From Clavulina sp. PMI_390 (lineage: Eukaryota > Basidiomycota > Agaricomycetes > Cantharellales > Hydnaceae), in the NCBI GenBank assembly GCA_015039315.1, contig WIDE01000237.1, positions 1 through 23,938 on the forward strand: a DNA stretch of 23,938 nt, written 5' to 3'. Below the pieces are notes generated by a model. The model saw only the letters and a program-made list of their open reading frames with translations, was not told the DNA's origin and searched no databases. Below, in pieces: positions 21,401 to 23,938 of the stretch (position 1 is the stretch's first letter; the number at the start of each line of letters is the position of its first letter). A program made the position numbers and the translations under genes.

Positions 21401-23561
21401 ATGTTTGAAGCTTTACCAGAGTCAACTGATGCCTCCCCATCGTCAAGTCAAGCCTCTTCGTCGTCAAATGACGCCTCTCCAGCCTCAAGTCCAAGAAACT
21501 CACTATGAAGAGTTGATCTTCAAGGAGACGGATTCGGATATTAGTGGGAACTATCCTGAAGACACCACAGGGAGACGTAAGAATATCCTTTCCATCTAAC
21601 ATCCATAATTCCAACCAACGCGCAGTGCATCTGTTCAAGGCGACCAGGTCGGACTGTTGGACTACACGCAACGAGTCCTCTCTTCTGACCCACGGCATAT
21701 CCAATGGAGAAAGAGAGTGGGACGTTCTATCGCAGAGGAGAATAAACTGCGTATGTTATCTTGGTTGCTCAAACGACCACTATGGTACTTAATATCGCAT
21801 ATGTTCCTTGTGAACGCTAGCTGGCGACGCGAAATGCTACATTATGAGCCAATTTCCTGAAGGATACGAGCTCTACGTGCGTGTCAAAGAGCGCCGCGAT
21901 GGCTCGTCTCGACGAGATGCGTATCTGTATGGTGAGATCAAGCGCAGCTATCTGACTGTCGTGCTTAACATACTAATCCAGCAGCTTTAGGTCACAGGAA
22001 CGGAAGTTTTCGATCTATAGTGTCTTTTCTCCCTCATGCAAACTGGCTATACAACGGAGAAGGGCAATGTGAATGCGACCGTTGTCGCGCCACAAGTCAA
22101 CAAGTCTCTGTGGCTCAGAGTTCCGGCATCACGAGTCTCCAACCCACCTCCACAGCGTGTAATCGGCGCTCTACTATTACGAGCGCCACTAACCCTCACT
22201 CCGACGCCATCACCAAATCCTTAACGGTCTCAGGATCAGCTTCCTCAGCATCCTCCCGCCCTGAAAGCCCTCATACCTCAGATGCAGAAGCAAGCGAAGA
22301 CCAGACAAAGGCAATGGTGGATTTATCTACCGCAGCAATGTTTCGGAAGGGAGAGCTTGTCTGGGCAGCAGTTTCGCCGGCGATTACTGATTCGCTGGCA
22401 CACGATGATGTCATCCTGTATTGGCCGGCCATCGTCATCAATCGAGCAGTAAAGCCCCAATGCAGGGATCAAGCGACGGACATCGAGGTCCCACACTACC
22501 AGGTCGAATATCTCGGAAATCTCTACAGGCGATATACGCCTGAATCGGACATCATACCATATATCTCGTATACCCCCCCATCTACGTTGACAGACAATAT
22601 CAAAAAGTACCGGCCGCCTAGTAAATGGAGCCAAATCGATGCGACAGCAGCTTGGAAGGCCTTTTGGCCCATCTCTACGTCTTCGTACAGTCAAGAGGGC
22701 AGCTCAATGTCCGAAGGTTGCTCGTTGTTTGAGGCTGCTATCCCTGCTCTGATCCTGTCAATGGAAATAGCCAACCAACTATCCTATTTATACAGACCAA
22801 TCTTCCCACGGCTCCTTCCTGGGGCGAAACCTCTTGAAATGACTCCGACTCCGAAAGCCCCAGCGGCGGGGCAGCATATCTGGCATGGTCTGATGTGGAG
22901 GGGAGAGCGGATATGGACCGGGGATCTAGTTCGGCTTGGGTGCTTACAAACAGAATGGTCGGACAAAATTCAGGCCTGTCTTGAAGAACCCCTGCCGGCA
23001 TCGTTGATAGTTGGTGAAGGCGTCATGTTTCTGCTCATCGAAAACATTCTTTCGGGAGATATCTCTTCTGATGACGGCCGTGCTGCCTCAGTTTTCATTA
23101 CAGGCTCAATCTGGCAGGCAGTTTCAGGCCGGTGGAATGAGGAGAGGGAGTTATTTCCAGACTCAGTTTCCGCTGGGTTCGTCCTCCCTCCGCCTCCCTA
23201 CTTGTCAAGATGGAGAATGATTTCACGTATCGGGGAGCGTATCTGTGTTCCGGCGGAGCTGATTTCAGGCCGCTACTATCCTCAAATCCTTCATCATCCT
23301 AAACTCGGTGTGCCTTCGGAAACACTGAGTCACTTCCTTGGTTCTGAAGTTTCGAAAAGTGGATTAGTTTTATTAGACATCCAGGCCGAGGTATCCCTTG
23401 CTTTGGCTGGCCTTCGTAGGCTCTGGAATGAGCACCACAACGCCCTTCGTCCCTATCATAGTCACCGCCAGGAGATTGATGAAGCGCGAGCATTGGCAGG
23501 GAAGCTCTTGTGGGAAACAGTTGTACACCCTGCGGAGGAACATAGTAAGGTGGACGGCTAG
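21401..23561 (+). CDS. Clr2-like transcriptional silencing protein
   Basis: Related to fission yeast Clr2, a subunit of the SHREC heterochromatin-silencing complex. Exons 21626-21750, 21821-21931 and 21991-23561 join in phase across GT-AG introns 21751-21820 and 21932-21990. Landmarks: GLLDYTQRVLSSDPRHIQWR; VGRSIAEENKL|PGDAKCYIMS; FPEGYELYVRVKERRDGSSR then RDAYLYG|HRNGSFRS and FLPHANWL (the Clr2 N-terminal silencing domain), with CECDRCR; a Ser/Thr-rich linker; then FRKGELVWAAV, LYWPAIVINRAV, HYQVEYLGNLYRRYTPESDI and a long C-terminal region to 23561 (BAH-like Clr2 C-terminal domain). The 5' end is unsettled: ATG 21401 gives MFEALPESTDASPSSSQ but stops at 21506, while ELIFKETDSDISGNYPEDTT in the frame of ATG 21429 fits the family, yet joins exon 21626 one base out of phase across intron 21577-21625. 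So a single-base lesion or an unseen exon is likely. It is the first gene inside the right repeat arm and runs toward it. Confidence 0.8.
21431..21493 (+). repeat. Three degenerate 21-bp tandem units
   Basis: Units 21431-21451, 21452-21472 and 21473-21493 each start GCCTC and share a CGTCAA/CTCAA core. In the frame of ATG 21401 they encode ASPSSSQ, ASSSSND and ASPASSP; in the other open frame PPHRQVK, PLRRQMT and PLQPQVQ. They sit at the 5' end of the Clr2-like gene and could expand or contract without changing frame. Confidence 0.6.
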
Positions 23562-23819
23562 TTCTTTTCACATATGTACTATCGTTGTGTTCTATACTAT
23601 AGGTTGTCCATGTAAGAGGACAGTTCTTTAGAGAAGTACCTTATATCACGTTGAGATTTAGATCGATTAAAATTGAAGAGCAAAAGGCAGTCCATGCGTA
23701 AACGAGAAATGTGGGCCAATGCACGAGGGCTAGTATATGGAAAGAAACAGGGCCCGAGAGGATGGCGAGGGACTGCGAGACCAACGTGGAGAACACGGAT
23801 CTTGAACCATGCACAGAGC

Positions 23820-23938
23820 ATCGCATCAGAAGTCGTGTGCATATACTGGGGAAGACCAATGGAATGGGTATCGAGTATTATTCTCCAGACCAAGCAAAAC
23901 AGAAAAGAGAGCCAACCAAACTTACAGATCAATCAATA
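23820..23938 (-). repeat. Right arm of the 119-bp inverted repeat, truncated by the window end
   Basis: This is the reverse complement of 296-414 with one mismatch (23843). It starts about 260 bp after the Clr2-like stop codon. The window ends inside it, so its outer boundary and any target-site duplication cannot be seen. Ending inside a repeat is also what a contig break would look like. Confidence 0.9.

Noticed and set aside
23597..23932. 111-codon minus-strand frame at the right end
   Set aside because: Antisense to the 3' UTR and the repeat arm; no motif and no support as a gene.
1..23938. CRISPR arrays, rRNA genes, bacterial-type operons or promoters
   Set aside because: None seen; intron structure and gene content are eukaryotic.

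Overview
The window looks like nuclear DNA of a filamentous basidiomycete (probably Agaricomycetes). The evidence is the dense set of 42-90 nt GT-AG introns (a few GC-AG), a Plavaka/Tnp2-type transposase, a Clr2-like silencing protein, an alpha-kinase, fungal type-I fatty acid synthase (FAS) sequence and Tad1-like LINE remnants. Almost every real gene is split by introns, so I rebuilt reading frames by joining exons with matching phase. Homology calls rest on motif recognition only; no search was run.

Layout: 1-295 flank; 296-414 left arm of a long inverted repeat; 821-5048 (-) Plavaka-type transposase; 5488-7072 (-) intact seven-exon WD40-like protein with a hydrophobic tail; 8042-8545 (-) LINE 3' fragment; 8735-13835 (+) decayed, 5'-truncated FAS beta-type copy (end of AT, ER, DH, MPT) that keeps its introns; 14230-15690 (+) decayed LINE with RNase H and 3' tail; 15834-18236 (-) divergent alpha-kinase-fold protein; 19100-19316 decayed coding stretch leading into 19317-20752 (+), a Zn2Cys6 protein whose metal cluster is only completed by splicing; 20883-21350 (+) doubtful small gene; 21401-23561 (+) Clr2-like heterochromatin silencing factor; 23820-23938 right arm of the inverted repeat, cut by the window end.

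Most notable point: the two repeat arms are exact reverse complements at 118 of 119 positions and lie about 23.4 kb apart. The transposase is the first gene inside the left arm and the Clr2-like gene the first inside the right arm, and both are transcribed outward. This fits a very large Plavaka-type transposon carrying cargo (a chromatin silencing factor, a Zn2Cys6 protein, a degenerate kinase, a WD40 protein, captured FAS). That is a hypothesis: the outer right end and any target-site duplication are outside the window, and two copies of an unrelated dispersed repeat would look the same.
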